Positions 41,091 to 49,700 of a DNA stretch of 64,000 bases are shown here, piece by piece. Origin of the DNA: Paenibacillus sp. JJ-223 (GTDB lineage Bacteria > Bacillota > Bacilli > Paenibacillales > Paenibacillaceae); contig NZ_CAKMMP010000023.1 in NCBI RefSeq assembly GCF_927798175.1, positions 1-64,000 of the forward strand. The letters run 5' to 3'. The position numbers and the translations under genes are program-made. The notes under the pieces are model-generated. The model ran no database searches. It saw only the letters and a program-made list of their open reading frames with translations, and was not told the DNA's origin. How positions within the stretch are numbered: the first letter of the stretch is position 1; the number at the start of each line of letters is the position of its first letter.

Positions 41091-42458
41091 TTAGAAACCG
41101 GCGAGATACGTCGAATATTCAAGCATCGCCTTCACGGAAGGCCGGATCTTGCTATCTTTCAACGGAGTATTATCATTTTTGGACGGCTTGGAGTTGACTT
41201 CCAGCAGCCAGACGCGTCCGTTCGTATCGAAGGCCAGATCGACGCCGAGCTCTCCGAAATGGGCGGGAATGGAGCTTTCGATGCCTTTGGCGATATCCAA
41301 TGCCGCTTGTTTCAGGTTGGCGTAAGCTGAGGATTTGACGGAAGAAGACAATGAGGTCCGGGACACGGCTTCTTTGACCGTGCTCAGCGACCCGCCCCTG
41401 GCGAGATTGGAAACATAATGGCTGCCACCCGCAATCCGTGCCACGATGGACGTTACATTCCATTTGCCGGTACGGTTTTTCTGAACAAGTGCACGAAAAT
41501 CGACGGGTCTGCCGTTATTGTCGATCAGATTCAGGCCTTGTTGGATTTGATATCGCGTGGATTTGTTTTTGCCGGATACGCTGGCATACAATTTATCCAG
41601 CGACGAGTACGTTTGCTTCCGTGTACCGCCAACGCCGGTCGTAAGGGTCAGGAAGCTTCCATCATTTTGCCGGGTGACCCGAATGATGCCTTTGCCCAGC
41701 GACCCGCGTACAGGCTTCAGGAACACGACCGGGTATCGGCCGCACATGGTTTTCAGCGTGGCCGCGCTTTTGAGCAAATGCGACTCGGGAAGGACGCGTT
41801 TGAGCGATGAAACGGACTTCAAGGCATCGAACACTTCGTTTTTGTCCAGAAACTTTTCGTTGAAGGTTTGGGTGCCGTAGAGTGATTTTACTTCTTTGAT
41901 GAAATGCTGTACGCTAGGTTTGTTCTCGAGTTTCCGGGACGTGAGACGGTTGTTGACGACATCTGCAATGGGCAGCTCCTTTTTTTTCCAGCCGTCATCG
42001 TATACCCAGCCCTGCATGCGGCCTTGAATATCTCCGATATCCTCTGTGGTGAAGAAGGATACATAGGCGCCTTTCTTGCGGCATGCATTCACCAATTCCC
42101 GGCAAAACATGGTGATGGAGCCGAAAGGCCGATCGGGCTGATCGGGGTAATCCCGGCTTACCAATACACAGATGAATGGACCGAGGCGAAGCGTGCGGCT
42201 GCCTGGACGATAGGACATTTTCAAGACTGAACCGTGAATCAGGCCGGTTCTGCTGGCTACAGTTTGATTGATCCGCAGGCCGTCATACTTTGGCACGGGA
42301 ATTACGGTGACTTCACTGCGGAAAGAACCGAATTGCAGCTTTAGCGGTCGACCAGAAGGGATTTTAAGTGTCTTGAGCACCCCTTCGCCCAGCATGATGA
42401 CGTCGTCCTGCAGGATGCCCGAGCCGATGACCTGTATCGTTACTTTTTTAGTGGACAT
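41091..42458 (-). CDS. YheC/YheD-type ATP-grasp protein (cluster copy 1, first in operon)
   Basis: ATP loop LKPVRGSLGKGI, DFRALVQKNRTGKW, VSNLARGGSLST and LLEVNSKPSKND. The N-terminal region (about 1-95) is a beta-rich domain (TIQVIGSGILQDDVIMLGE, LKLQFGSFRSEVTVIP), followed by the YheC/D common domain (LGPFICVLVSRDYPDQPD). ATG 42458 was chosen because GGAAGGAGATCC is upstream; the frame is open to 42548. At 455 aa it is the most complete copy. It starts the five-gene minus-strand run; yheA lies divergently on the other side, as in Bacillus, where yheA, yheB, yheC and yheD are neighbours. Confidence 0.87.
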   Translation of the reverse strand: MSTKKVTIQVIGSGILQDDVIMLGEGVLKTLKIPSGRPLKLQFGSFRSEVTVIPVPKYDGLRINQTVASRTGLIHGSVLKMSYRPGSRTLRLGPFICVLVSRDYPDQPDRPFGSITMFCRELVNACRKKGAYVSFFTTEDIGDIQGRMQGWVYDDGWKKKELPIADVVNNRLTSRKLENKPSVQHFIKEVKSLYGTQTFNEKFLDKNEVFDALKSVSSLKRVLPESHLLKSAATLKTMCGRYPVVFLKPVRGSLGKGIIRVTRQNDGSFLTLTTGVGGTRKQTYSSLDKLYASVSGKNKSTRYQIQQGLNLIDNNGRPVDFRALVQKNRTGKWNVTSIVARIAGGSHYVSNLARGGSLSTVKEAVSRTSLSSSVKSSAYANLKQAALDIAKGIESSIPAHFGELGVDLAFDTNGRVWLLEVNSKPSKNDNTPLKDSKIRPSVKAMLEYSTYLAGF

Positions 42459-42730
42459 CTCGGATCTCCTTCCGGGCGGCAACTTGATGTCTGATGTTAA
42501 AGTTGAAGCGGCATCTGAACATGGATGTGCTTCATCATATGAGGACATAAATCCCTTGGTGATTGACCCATTTGGATTAAATGCAATCTATGTATCGAGC
42601 GACGCGGCGGTTAGGCATGGACAGGTGCAGCTGATGGATGTGTATCCGCGTGTTGTAGGTGAATGGACGTTTTGATGGAAATGAAAATGAACGAAGTAGG
42701 CCGTAACGGCGAATCAAGGAGGAAATGAAC

Positions 42731-43078
42731 ATGAACATTTACGACAAGGCCAACGAGTTGGCAAAAGCATTGAAAGAAAGCAGCGAAGTGACGGAGATCA
42801 CTTCGGCGATGAAGCTGATCGAAGCGGATCCGGAAGCCAAAAGCATGCTGGACAATTTCCGTACGCAGCAGATGGAGCTGCAGCAGCGCATGATGAGCGG
42901 TGACATGCCTGCTCCCGAAGAAATGGAGAAAATGGAGAAATTGTTCGAGGTACTCAGCCTCAACTTGAACATTCGCCGCTTGTTCGATGCAGAGCGCCGT
43001 CTGAGCGTAATCATCGAGGATGTTAACAAAATTATTTCTGACAGCCTGAGCCATCTGTACGGAGGCCCTCAAGCGTAA
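42731..43078 (+). CDS. yheA: YlbF/YheA family protein
   Basis: A 115-aa helical protein of the YlbF/YmcA/YheA family: MNIYDKANELAKALKES at the start, EITSAMKLIEADPEAKSMLDNFRTQQMELQQRM in the middle and LNLNIRRLFDAERRLSVIIEDVNKII at the end. ATG 42731 was chosen over 42725 because AGGAGG lies at proper distance. Family members YlbF and YmcA assist RNase Y; YheA itself has no defined role. Its place next to the yheC/yheD genes supports the yheA call over the paralogs. Cytoplasmic. Confidence 0.85.
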   Translation: MNIYDKANELAKALKESSEVTEITSAMKLIEADPEAKSMLDNFRTQQMELQQRMMSGDMPAPEEMEKMEKLFEVLSLNLNIRRLFDAERRLSVIIEDVNKIISDSLSHLYGGPQA

Positions 43079-43176
43079 TCGGGGACGTTTCGTGTACAAA
43101 CCTTTCATAATGCATGGCCTGCGTTCATAGACTAGAGATATAGAGTCTACCAAGGACGCGAAGGAGCTGTGTAACC

Positions 43177-43461
43177 GTGAAAAGGTTTAAAAAAGTAAAA
43201 CATGTTGTCTACCTGCTGATTGCCTTGTCTATGCTTGTCATTGCACTGCCGCGAATTTCCTTTGCAGGCGGAATGGACTGGGTGAACGTTTTCGGCATCG
43301 TTTGGGTGCTGTTCTCCCTGCTCGTCATCGCCGCGCATCTTCATTTCATCCTTGGTGTGGATGAGGAGAAGAAGCGGGCGCTGGAAGCCGTACGGCGCGC
43401 CAAAATGCGTCAGTGGGAAATTAAACTGCTGGACAAGCAGGAGCAGGGAAAATCGGTATAA
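43177..43461 (+). CDS. Small two-segment membrane protein
   Basis: I do not recognise the family. The 94-aa protein starts with a basic stretch (KRFKKVK), has two hydrophobic segments (about 9-28 and 37-60, with FAGGMDWVNVFG between them) and a charged C-terminal tail (DEEKKRALEAVRRAKMRQWEIK). The first segment could also be read as a signal peptide ending at SFAGG. The start is GTG 43177 with GAAGGAGC upstream. It lies 98 bp after yheA and is followed by a strong terminator. Confidence 0.65.
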   Translation: MKRFKKVKHVVYLLIALSMLVIALPRISFAGGMDWVNVFGIVWVLFSLLVIAAHLHFILGVDEEKKRALEAVRRAKMRQWEIKLLDKQEQGKSV

Positions 43462-43483
43462 TCTGCGTATTGCTTGCCTGAAG

Positions 43484-43527
43484 AAGGCCGGGCTCCCATT
43501 CCGTGTGGTAGGGAGCCCGGCCTTTTT
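43484..43527 (+). terminator. Terminator after the small membrane protein
   Basis: AAGGCCGGGCTCCC (43484-43497) pairs perfectly with GGGAGCCCGGCCTT (43511-43524) and runs into T. Confidence 0.93.
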
Positions 43528-43602
43528 CCATATCGCCAAAGATAATCCGGGCACGATGCTTAGGGACAACATGTCGGACATGGGGTTATTTTCCTAAAGC
43601 CG

Positions 43603-43611
43603 TGTTATAAT
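43603..43611 (+). promoter_or_regulatory. Extended -10 promoter for ytoI
   Basis: TGT-TATAAT (TG 43603-43604, TATAAT 43606-43611) lies 41 bp ahead of the start codon. No good -35 element is seen, which fits an extended -10 promoter. Confidence 0.6.
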
Positions 43612-43652
43612 AGATACAGAATAATACAGATTCATCTTCGGGGGTGGTACAG

Positions 43653-44987
43653 ATGGACGGCCAGGAAGAAAACATAACGAAGCACGAGCAGTTATTGCAG
43701 CACATCGAACAACTCAAGGTAGGCAGCAAAATATCGGTTCGCGGCCTTGCGCGCGATCTTGGCGTCAGCGAGGGAACGGCCTATCGGGCCGTGAAGGAAG
43801 CGGAAAATTTCGGGCTGGTGGTCACCAAAGAACGGATCGGGACGGTACGGATCGAAAAAAGACCGCGCGGCATGTCGGAGCAGCTAACCTTTGCCGACGT
43901 CGTCACCATCGTTGAAGGCCACGTTCTCGGCGGGAGCGACGGGCTGGCCAAACCGCTTCACAAGTATGTCATTGGGGCAATGAAGGAACAGGCCATGGCC
44001 CGATACATCGATGCAGGAAGCCTGCTGATTGTCGGCAACCGGGACAATGCCCATTCCCTGGCGTTGGAGCAGGGGGCAGGGGTGCTCATTACGGGAGGAT
44101 TCGGGACGAGCCGTGAGGTCAGGCTGCTGGCGGATGAACTGGGGTTGCCGATCATTTCGTCGCGACATGATACGTTTACCGTGGCTTCGATGATCAACCG
44201 GGCGATTTTTGACAGGCTTATCAAGAAAAAAATCATGCTGGTTGAAGATATTATCGGACAGAAGCCAAGGCTTCAAGTCCTTAAAGTGAGCAGCCTGGCC
44301 GCGGATTTCCATGCGCTTGTGGCAGAGACGGGAGAACATCGCTTCCCTGTCGTGGATGAGTGGAACCGGGTAATCGGCATCGTCAGCCTCAAGGATGTCA
44401 GCGAGCTTCAGGCCGGTCAAAGCATCGAAAAGTGCGTCGTCCGCCGCCCGGTTACCGCCTCGCTGCAGACATCTCTCGCTTCCGCCGCCCAGATCATGAC
44501 GTGGGAAGGCATCGACTTTTTGCCGATCGTCGATCGGAATCGCAAGCTGATTGCGTCCGTGACGCGCAAAGAAGTGCTGCAGGCGATGCGGGATGCCCAG
44601 AAGCAGCCGCAGCTTGGAGAGACGTTTGACCATTTGATCTGGAATGGCTTCGCCGAAGAGCGCGGGGAACAGAACGAACTGATCTTCCATGGATTCATCA
44701 TTCCGCAAATGGCGACGGATCTGGGTACCATCTCGGAAGGCGTACTGCTTAACATCATGACCCAAGCCGGAAGACGTGCTGCCTGGGACGTGACGGGCAA
44801 TGACCATGTCGTCGACAATATCACGACCTACTTTGTAAGGCCCGTGCAGATTGAAGACCAGATCATCGTCCGCCCGGTCATCCTGGAAACGAGCCGGCGA
44901 ACCTGTAAAATGGATATCGTCATTTCCAGCGAGGGCAACACGGTGTGCAAGGCGGTCATGACGCTGCATTCGATCGATCATGCGTAA
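43653..44987 (+). CDS. ytoI: YtoI-like DRTGG/CBS/hotdog regulatory protein
   Basis: Domains in order: an N-terminal winged-helix-like DNA-binding part (about 10-70, SVRGLARDLGVSEGTAYRAVKEAE), a DRTGG domain (about 90-185, VLITGGFGTSREV), a CBS pair (about 200-315) and a hotdog thioesterase-like domain (about 325-440). This combination is known from YtoI; it probably senses an adenine nucleotide or acyl ligand. ATG 43653 is used because GGGGGTGG lies ahead; GTG 43644 would overlap it. The length of 444 aa fits. It opens a Bacillus-like order: ytoI, ytpI, ytrI, ytrH, dnaE. Confidence 0.88.
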   Translation: MDGQEENITKHEQLLQHIEQLKVGSKISVRGLARDLGVSEGTAYRAVKEAENFGLVVTKERIGTVRIEKRPRGMSEQLTFADVVTIVEGHVLGGSDGLAKPLHKYVIGAMKEQAMARYIDAGSLLIVGNRDNAHSLALEQGAGVLITGGFGTSREVRLLADELGLPIISSRHDTFTVASMINRAIFDRLIKKKIMLVEDIIGQKPRLQVLKVSSLAADFHALVAETGEHRFPVVDEWNRVIGIVSLKDVSELQAGQSIEKCVVRRPVTASLQTSLASAAQIMTWEGIDFLPIVDRNRKLIASVTRKEVLQAMRDAQKQPQLGETFDHLIWNGFAEERGEQNELIFHGFIIPQMATDLGTISEGVLLNIMTQAGRRAAWDVTGNDHVVDNITTYFVRPVQIEDQIIVRPVILETSRRTCKMDIVISSEGNTVCKAVMTLHSIDHA

Positions 44988-45000
44988 GTTATTGCGAGAA

Positions 45001-45064
45001 TAAGGGGAGATCACTGGCGAATGCGTATAAAACGCAGAATGCATTGTTTCGCCTGATCTCCTTA
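45001..45064. terminator. Long hairpin between convergent ytoI and ytpI
   Basis: TAAGGGGAGATCA pairs with TGATCTCCTTA (bulge of two), then GGCGAA with TTCGCC, with TGCGT/ACGCA inside. There is no T tract, so it may terminate weakly or be an RNA structure. Confidence 0.4.
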
Positions 45065-45110
45065 CCCGCATTGGAACGCAACCTGCATCCTCTAACGCGC
45101 CAGTCCTTTT

Positions 45111-45440
45111 TCACCGGGGTCCGGTGCCGGCGCCTTGCGCTTGGTCTATTCGTCTCGCATAATGGCTTCGGTTGCGGAGGCCAGCGAACAGATTGAAAGC
45201 ACCGATAACCAGAAATAGCGCTTCCACAATAACGGACAGGGTGGAGCCCGTAAACACAAACATCAGAATAAGGGCGAGCAGAATTAACATAATGCCCATC
45301 CAAATGTTGGTCCACGAACGGTACAATCCCGTTTGGGCGGCGCCGGAAGAACGATGTGAACGAATGCTGTTCAGGGCGGAACAGATCATGGCAAGGGCAA
45401 ATGCTGCAATGAGGACCATCTTTAAAACTTCAATCAGCAT
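45111..45440 (-). CDS. ytpI: YtpI family membrane protein
   Basis: A 109-aa protein with three hydrophobic segments (about 5-20, 45-65, 67-85) and polar loops (NSIRSHRSSGAAQTGLYRSW), in the same place in the genome as B. subtilis ytpI. ATG 45440 was chosen because AAAAGGAG lies 9 bases ahead; the frame extends to 45503 without a ribosome site. Its function is unknown. It faces ytoI, so the two are convergent. Confidence 0.8.
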   Translation of the reverse strand: MLIEVLKMVLIAAFALAMICSALNSIRSHRSSGAAQTGLYRSWTNIWMGIMLILLALILMFVFTGSTLSVIVEALFLVIGAFNLFAGLRNRSHYARRIDQAQGAGTGPR

Positions 45441-45539
45441 GCAGTGCATCTCCTTTTCTGGAAAACATTCACTGCTCTCAGTGTACCATGCCCTTTTGGA
45501 CAAGGATATCTTTTTGTTTCCATCCGATCGGCCAACTGG

Positions 45540-46028
45540 CTAGGTAGGAACATGCAGCCGAATCTGCACCCATACATGCAGCACGCCTTCCATGACCAGC
45601 ATCGTTTTGACCTGCACGCTGTACTGCTTTTCGCGAACGGTGTACGTTTTTTGATTCAGCATGATTCGGGTCATTTTGCTGTACTCGTCAATGTTAAAGA
45701 CGTCCCGCCCGCGCAGCACTTCAAGTTCGTCGCCCAGCTTTTGCAGCATGATTTTGAGCGCTGCCTGATCCGGCCCGTTGTCGGATTCCTCCGACAGCAC
45801 TTTGATCTCTTTAATCACGGTTTGCCGTTTGCTGTATTTTTTCAGCGTGATGATATCCTTTTCGTTTTGATGCAGTCGAAGCTGCAATTCCTGATTCGTA
45901 AGCCAGAGCTTGTTGTAGCTTAGATGGAAAATCCCGTTATATACGATGCTGCCGGCGATCGCTCCGAGTACAAAAACAGCGGTCATGCGCATCAGCGGCC
46001 GATAGCGGGAAAAGGGAGGGATTCTCAT
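45540..46028 (-). CDS. ytrI: Sporulation membrane protein YtrI
   Basis: YtrI is a sporulation protein of Bacillus needed for proper spore formation. The protein has a single N-terminal membrane segment (about 13-33, MRMTAVFVLGAIAGSIVYNG) followed by a coiled-coil-prone stretch (NQELQLRLHQNEKDIITLKK) and a beta-rich C terminus. ATG 46028 is chosen, as ATG 46034 is too close to GAAGGGG. At 162 aa it fits the family. It follows ytrH by 27 bp in one operon, as in Bacillus, divergent from dnaE. Confidence 0.87.
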   Translation of the reverse strand: MRIPPFSRYRPLMRMTAVFVLGAIAGSIVYNGIFHLSYNKLWLTNQELQLRLHQNEKDIITLKKYSKRQTVIKEIKVLSEESDNGPDQAALKIMLQKLGDELEVLRGRDVFNIDEYSKMTRIMLNQKTYTVREKQYSVQVKTMLVMEGVLHVWVQIRLHVPT

Positions 46029-46055
46029 ACACATCGCCCCTTCCTCATCCTCATG

Positions 46056-46382
46056 TCAACTCCGTCCCCCGCAGATCCACTTGACCAATTCCGTTCCCAT
46101 ATGAGCGCCCATGAATGCCGAGATCAGATACAAAATCTGTTTGACCGCCGGAGACATGTTGCCATCGAGGAAATTGCTCTCGATCACCCGCATGGGATCA
46201 ATGGTACCTCCCACGGCAGCCGCCAGCGCCCATATTTTGATTTTGCTGGAAATGTCAAGCATCGTCTGCGTCGGAGGCTGCATGGACAGAACGGCTCCGA
46301 TGCCTCCCAACATAGCTCCACCCAGCACGATGCCGAACGCGATGAAAAAATCGAGAATGGCTTTGGACAAAAATGTGCTCAC
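46056..46382 (-). CDS. ytrH: Sporulation membrane protein YtrH
   Basis: The 108-aa protein has three hydrophobic segments (about 8-30, 47-66, 82-98) and the YtrH pattern FFIAFGIVLGGAMLGGIGAVLSMQPPTQTM and LISAFMGAHMGTELVKWI. The start is GTG 46382, with AAAGGGGTG at 8 bases. Together with ytrI it is needed for spore formation in Bacillus under sigma-E control; a sigma-E site was not identified here. The interval to dnaE (46383-46778) holds no other gene except the short ORF at 46672-46782. Confidence 0.87.
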   Translation of the reverse strand: MSTFLSKAILDFFIAFGIVLGGAMLGGIGAVLSMQPPTQTMLDISSKIKIWALAAAVGGTIDPMRVIESNFLDGNMSPAVKQILYLISAFMGAHMGTELVKWICGGRS

Positions 46383-46671
46383 CTGTAAAACACCCCTTTC
46401 AGACCCAGCGGCGCACCTCCTGTCTTCGGTCAGAGGCAGGGGGAGCAGCTTGTACTTCTATATGTATGGGCATGCCCCCGAACGTTATGATAAACTTTAA
46501 AGATTCGTTCGGGATTCCTTCATTTTCATAGTCGTCGGGACGAACGGAAACGCTTTTCCGCTTTGACTCTGCTGCGCCGATGAATTATGATGGAAACAAG
46601 TGTTTGTATGTCCTGATATCATGAATATAGCGATGATGAATAGACGGGAATTTGGGGAGGACAGAAGCTCG

Positions 46672-46782
46672 ATGGAGCGGGAAATCGCCGTCCCGAGAGC
46701 GGAAAGCCGAGCAAATAAATTTAACGATAGAGACGAAGGAATGTGGAATAGCAATCCGCGGCGAAAGGAAGACAAGCCATGA
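46672..46782 (+). CDS. 36-codon upstream ORF overlapping dnaE start
   Basis: ATG 46672 follows a strong GGGGAGGA at 10-base spacing. The 36-residue product is very charged (Arg/Lys/Asp/Glu make up almost half; EREIAVPRAESRANKFNDRD at the N terminus). Its TGA stop overlaps the dnaE ATG in an ATGA arrangement, so dnaE translation may be coupled to it. I do not know a homologue. The region before it contains no clear promoter. It may be a real small protein or a regulatory leader; the overlap argues for function. Confidence 0.5.
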   Translation: MEREIAVPRAESRANKFNDRDEGMWNSNPRRKEDKP

Positions 46783-49700
46783 GTTCTTTTGTGCATTTGC
46801 ACGTTCACAGCGAATACAGTTTGCTGGACGGCGCTGCGCGTATTCCGGATCTCGTGAACAAGGCCGCAGATCTTGGAATGACCGCATTGGCGCTAACCGA
46901 TCACGGCGTCATGTATGGCGCCATACCTTTCTATAAAGCTTGCGTTCAGCGCGGCATCAAGCCGATTATCGGATGCGAAGCTTATATGACGGCAGGTTCC
47001 CGGAAGGAAAGGGGAAGCCGGAAAGACCAGCCGATCCATCACCTGATTTTGCTGGCCAAAAACATGACCGGTTACCGCAATCTGATGAAATTGTGCTCCA
47101 TCGGTCATCTGGAAGGATTTCATTATAAACCCCGCATCGATATGGAGAGTTTGGCCGAGTACCATGAGGGGATCATATGCATGAGCGCGTGCCTGGGCGG
47201 GGAAGTGCCGCAGCATTTGCTTCACGGGCGCGAGGAAGAAGCGCGGCGCGCGGCGCTGCGTTACAAAGCGATCTTTGGCTCCGACTTCTATCTGGAACTG
47301 CAGGATCATGGCCTGCCCGAGCAGAAACGGGTAAACCCTCAGTTGATCCGACTGGCGGAAGAACTCGACATCCCGCTTGCCGCGACCAATGACGTTCATT
47401 ACTTGAACGAGGAAGATGCCGAGCTTCAGGACGTGCTGATTTGCATCGGCACCGGCAAAACGGTGGACGACGACACCCGCTTGCGCATCGGCACCAACCA
47501 ATTGTACCTCAAAAGCGGACAGGAGATGGCCCGCCTGTTCCCGCATGTGCCGCAGGCTTTGGAAAACACGGTCCGCATCGCGGAAGCGTGCGAATTGGAA
47601 CTGGAATTCGGCAAATCGATTTTGCCGGAGTACCGTCCGCTTCCCGATGGCATGACACCTTCGGAATATTTGCGTCAGCTGTGCGTGGAAGGCATGCACT
47701 CCAGATACGCGGAAACGCCGCGCTGGACCGATCCGGAGCTGAAATCCGAACTGGAGCAGCGGCTTGACTACGAGCTGCAGGTCATCGACAGCATGGGATT
47801 CTCGGATTATTTTCTGATCGTATGGGACTTCATTGCGTACGCCCATCGCGAGGGGATCGTGACGGGCCCGGGCCGGGGTTCCTCGGCAGGCAGCCTTGTT
47901 GCCTATACGCTGCGCATTACGGACGTTGATCCGATGAAATACAACTTGCTCTTTGAACGTTTCCTGAATCCCGAGCGCATTTCCATGCCTGATATCGATA
48001 TCGATTTCAGCGACGAACGCCGGGACGAAGTGATCGAATACGTGGCCCAAAAGTACGGCAAGGGACACGTCGCCCAGATCATTACCTTCGGGACGATGGC
48101 GGCCCGTGCGGCCGTGCGGGACGTCGGCCGCGCCCTGAACGTGCCGTACGGCGAGGTCGACAAAGCGGCGAAGCTCATCCCTGCCCAACTCGGCATCAGC
48201 ATCGAGCGGGCGATGGAGGCGTCTCCGGAGCTGAAGGGTTTGTACGAAACCAAACCAAGGACGCGCGAATTGCTGGACATGGCCGTGAGAGTGGAGGGCA
48301 AGCCAAGACACGCATCGACGCATGCGGCGGGGGTCGTCATTTCCCGCGATCCGCTGACGGATGCCGTGCCGCTCCAGGAAGGCAGCGAAGGGACGGCGCT
48401 AACCCAGTATTCCATGGAAAACCTGGAAGCGATCGGATTGCTCAAAATGGACTTTCTCGGTCTGCGCACCCTGTCGATCATCGAACGGTGTTTGCGGTGG
48501 ATCGGCGAGACGGGCGAGGTTCCCGATTTCCGCCATATCCCGGATAACGACGCGGCGACCTACGAAATGCTCGGCCGGGGCGATACGATGGGCATATTTC
48601 AGCTGGAGTCCGCGGGCATCCGCCGGGTGCTGAAAGAACTGAGGCCCAGCGTGTTCGAGGATATCATTTCGGTGCTCGCCTTGTATCGTCCGGGTCCGAT
48701 GGAGTTCATTCCGAAATATATTCAGGGCAAGCATGGAGAGATTGAGGTGGAGTATCCGCACAAGGACCTGGAGCCGATCCTGAAGGATACGTACGGCATC
48801 ATCGTGTACCAGGAACAGATTATGCAGATTGCGTCCCGCATGGCGGGTTTCTCGCTTGGAGAAGCGGATTTGCTGCGCAGGGCAGTATCCAAGAAAAAGA
48901 GGGAAGTGCTGGATGAAGAGCGCGGCCACTTCGTGCAGGGAAGCTTGAAGCAAGGGTACGGCGAAACGGAAGCCGATCATGTCTACGACATGATCGTACG
49001 CTTCGCGAACTACGGCTTTCCGCGCGCGCATGCGGCGGCGTATGGCGTGCTGGCGTTTCAGACCGCCTACCTCAAGGCGCATTATCCGGTACATTTCATG
49101 GCATCCATGCTGACGGCCGTCATGGGCAGCCACCGCAAAGTCGCGGAATATGTCGTGGAATGCCGGCGAATGGGCATCGAGGTGCTTCCGCCTGACGTCA
49201 ACCAGAGCGGCATTCTTTTTACGCCGGTGTTCGACTTCACAGAAGGCGGGGATCGCCGAATTGCCAGTGAAGGCATGCAGGCGCACAGCAAACGGGGCTC
49301 CATTCGTTTCGGTCTTGCTGCGGTCAAAAACGTAGGCACGCAGGCGATGGAAAGCATCATGCAGGTGCGGAAGGAGCGTCCGTTCGACAGCCTGCTCGAT
49401 TTTTGTCGCCGCGTGGACTTGCGGGTATGCAACAAACGGGTGATCGAGTCGCTGGTTCAAGCAGGGGCTTTCGACACGCTGCCTGGTCATCGGGCCCAGC
49501 TGCTGGCCATGCTGGACGAAACGGTAGAGGCGGCGTTGAAATGGCGGAAGGAACGTGAGGATTTGCAGATCCAACTGTTCGATTTTGTGGAAACGCCGAA
49601 CTGGGAAATCGATTATCCGGAAATTCCGCCATATTCCGCTACCCAGCAATTGGAGCTCGAACGAGAGCTGCTCGGACTGTACCTGTCCGGCCATCCGCTG

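Noticed and set aside
42459..42560. Sigma-E promoter for the yheC/yheD cluster
   Set aside because: CATATGAT resembles the -10 CATACAAT, but no matching -35 (ATATT) is seen at the right distance.
46893..48323. 476-codon minus-strand frame inside dnaE
   Set aside because: It is a shadow of dnaE, caused by codon bias; no ribosome site and no recognisable domain.
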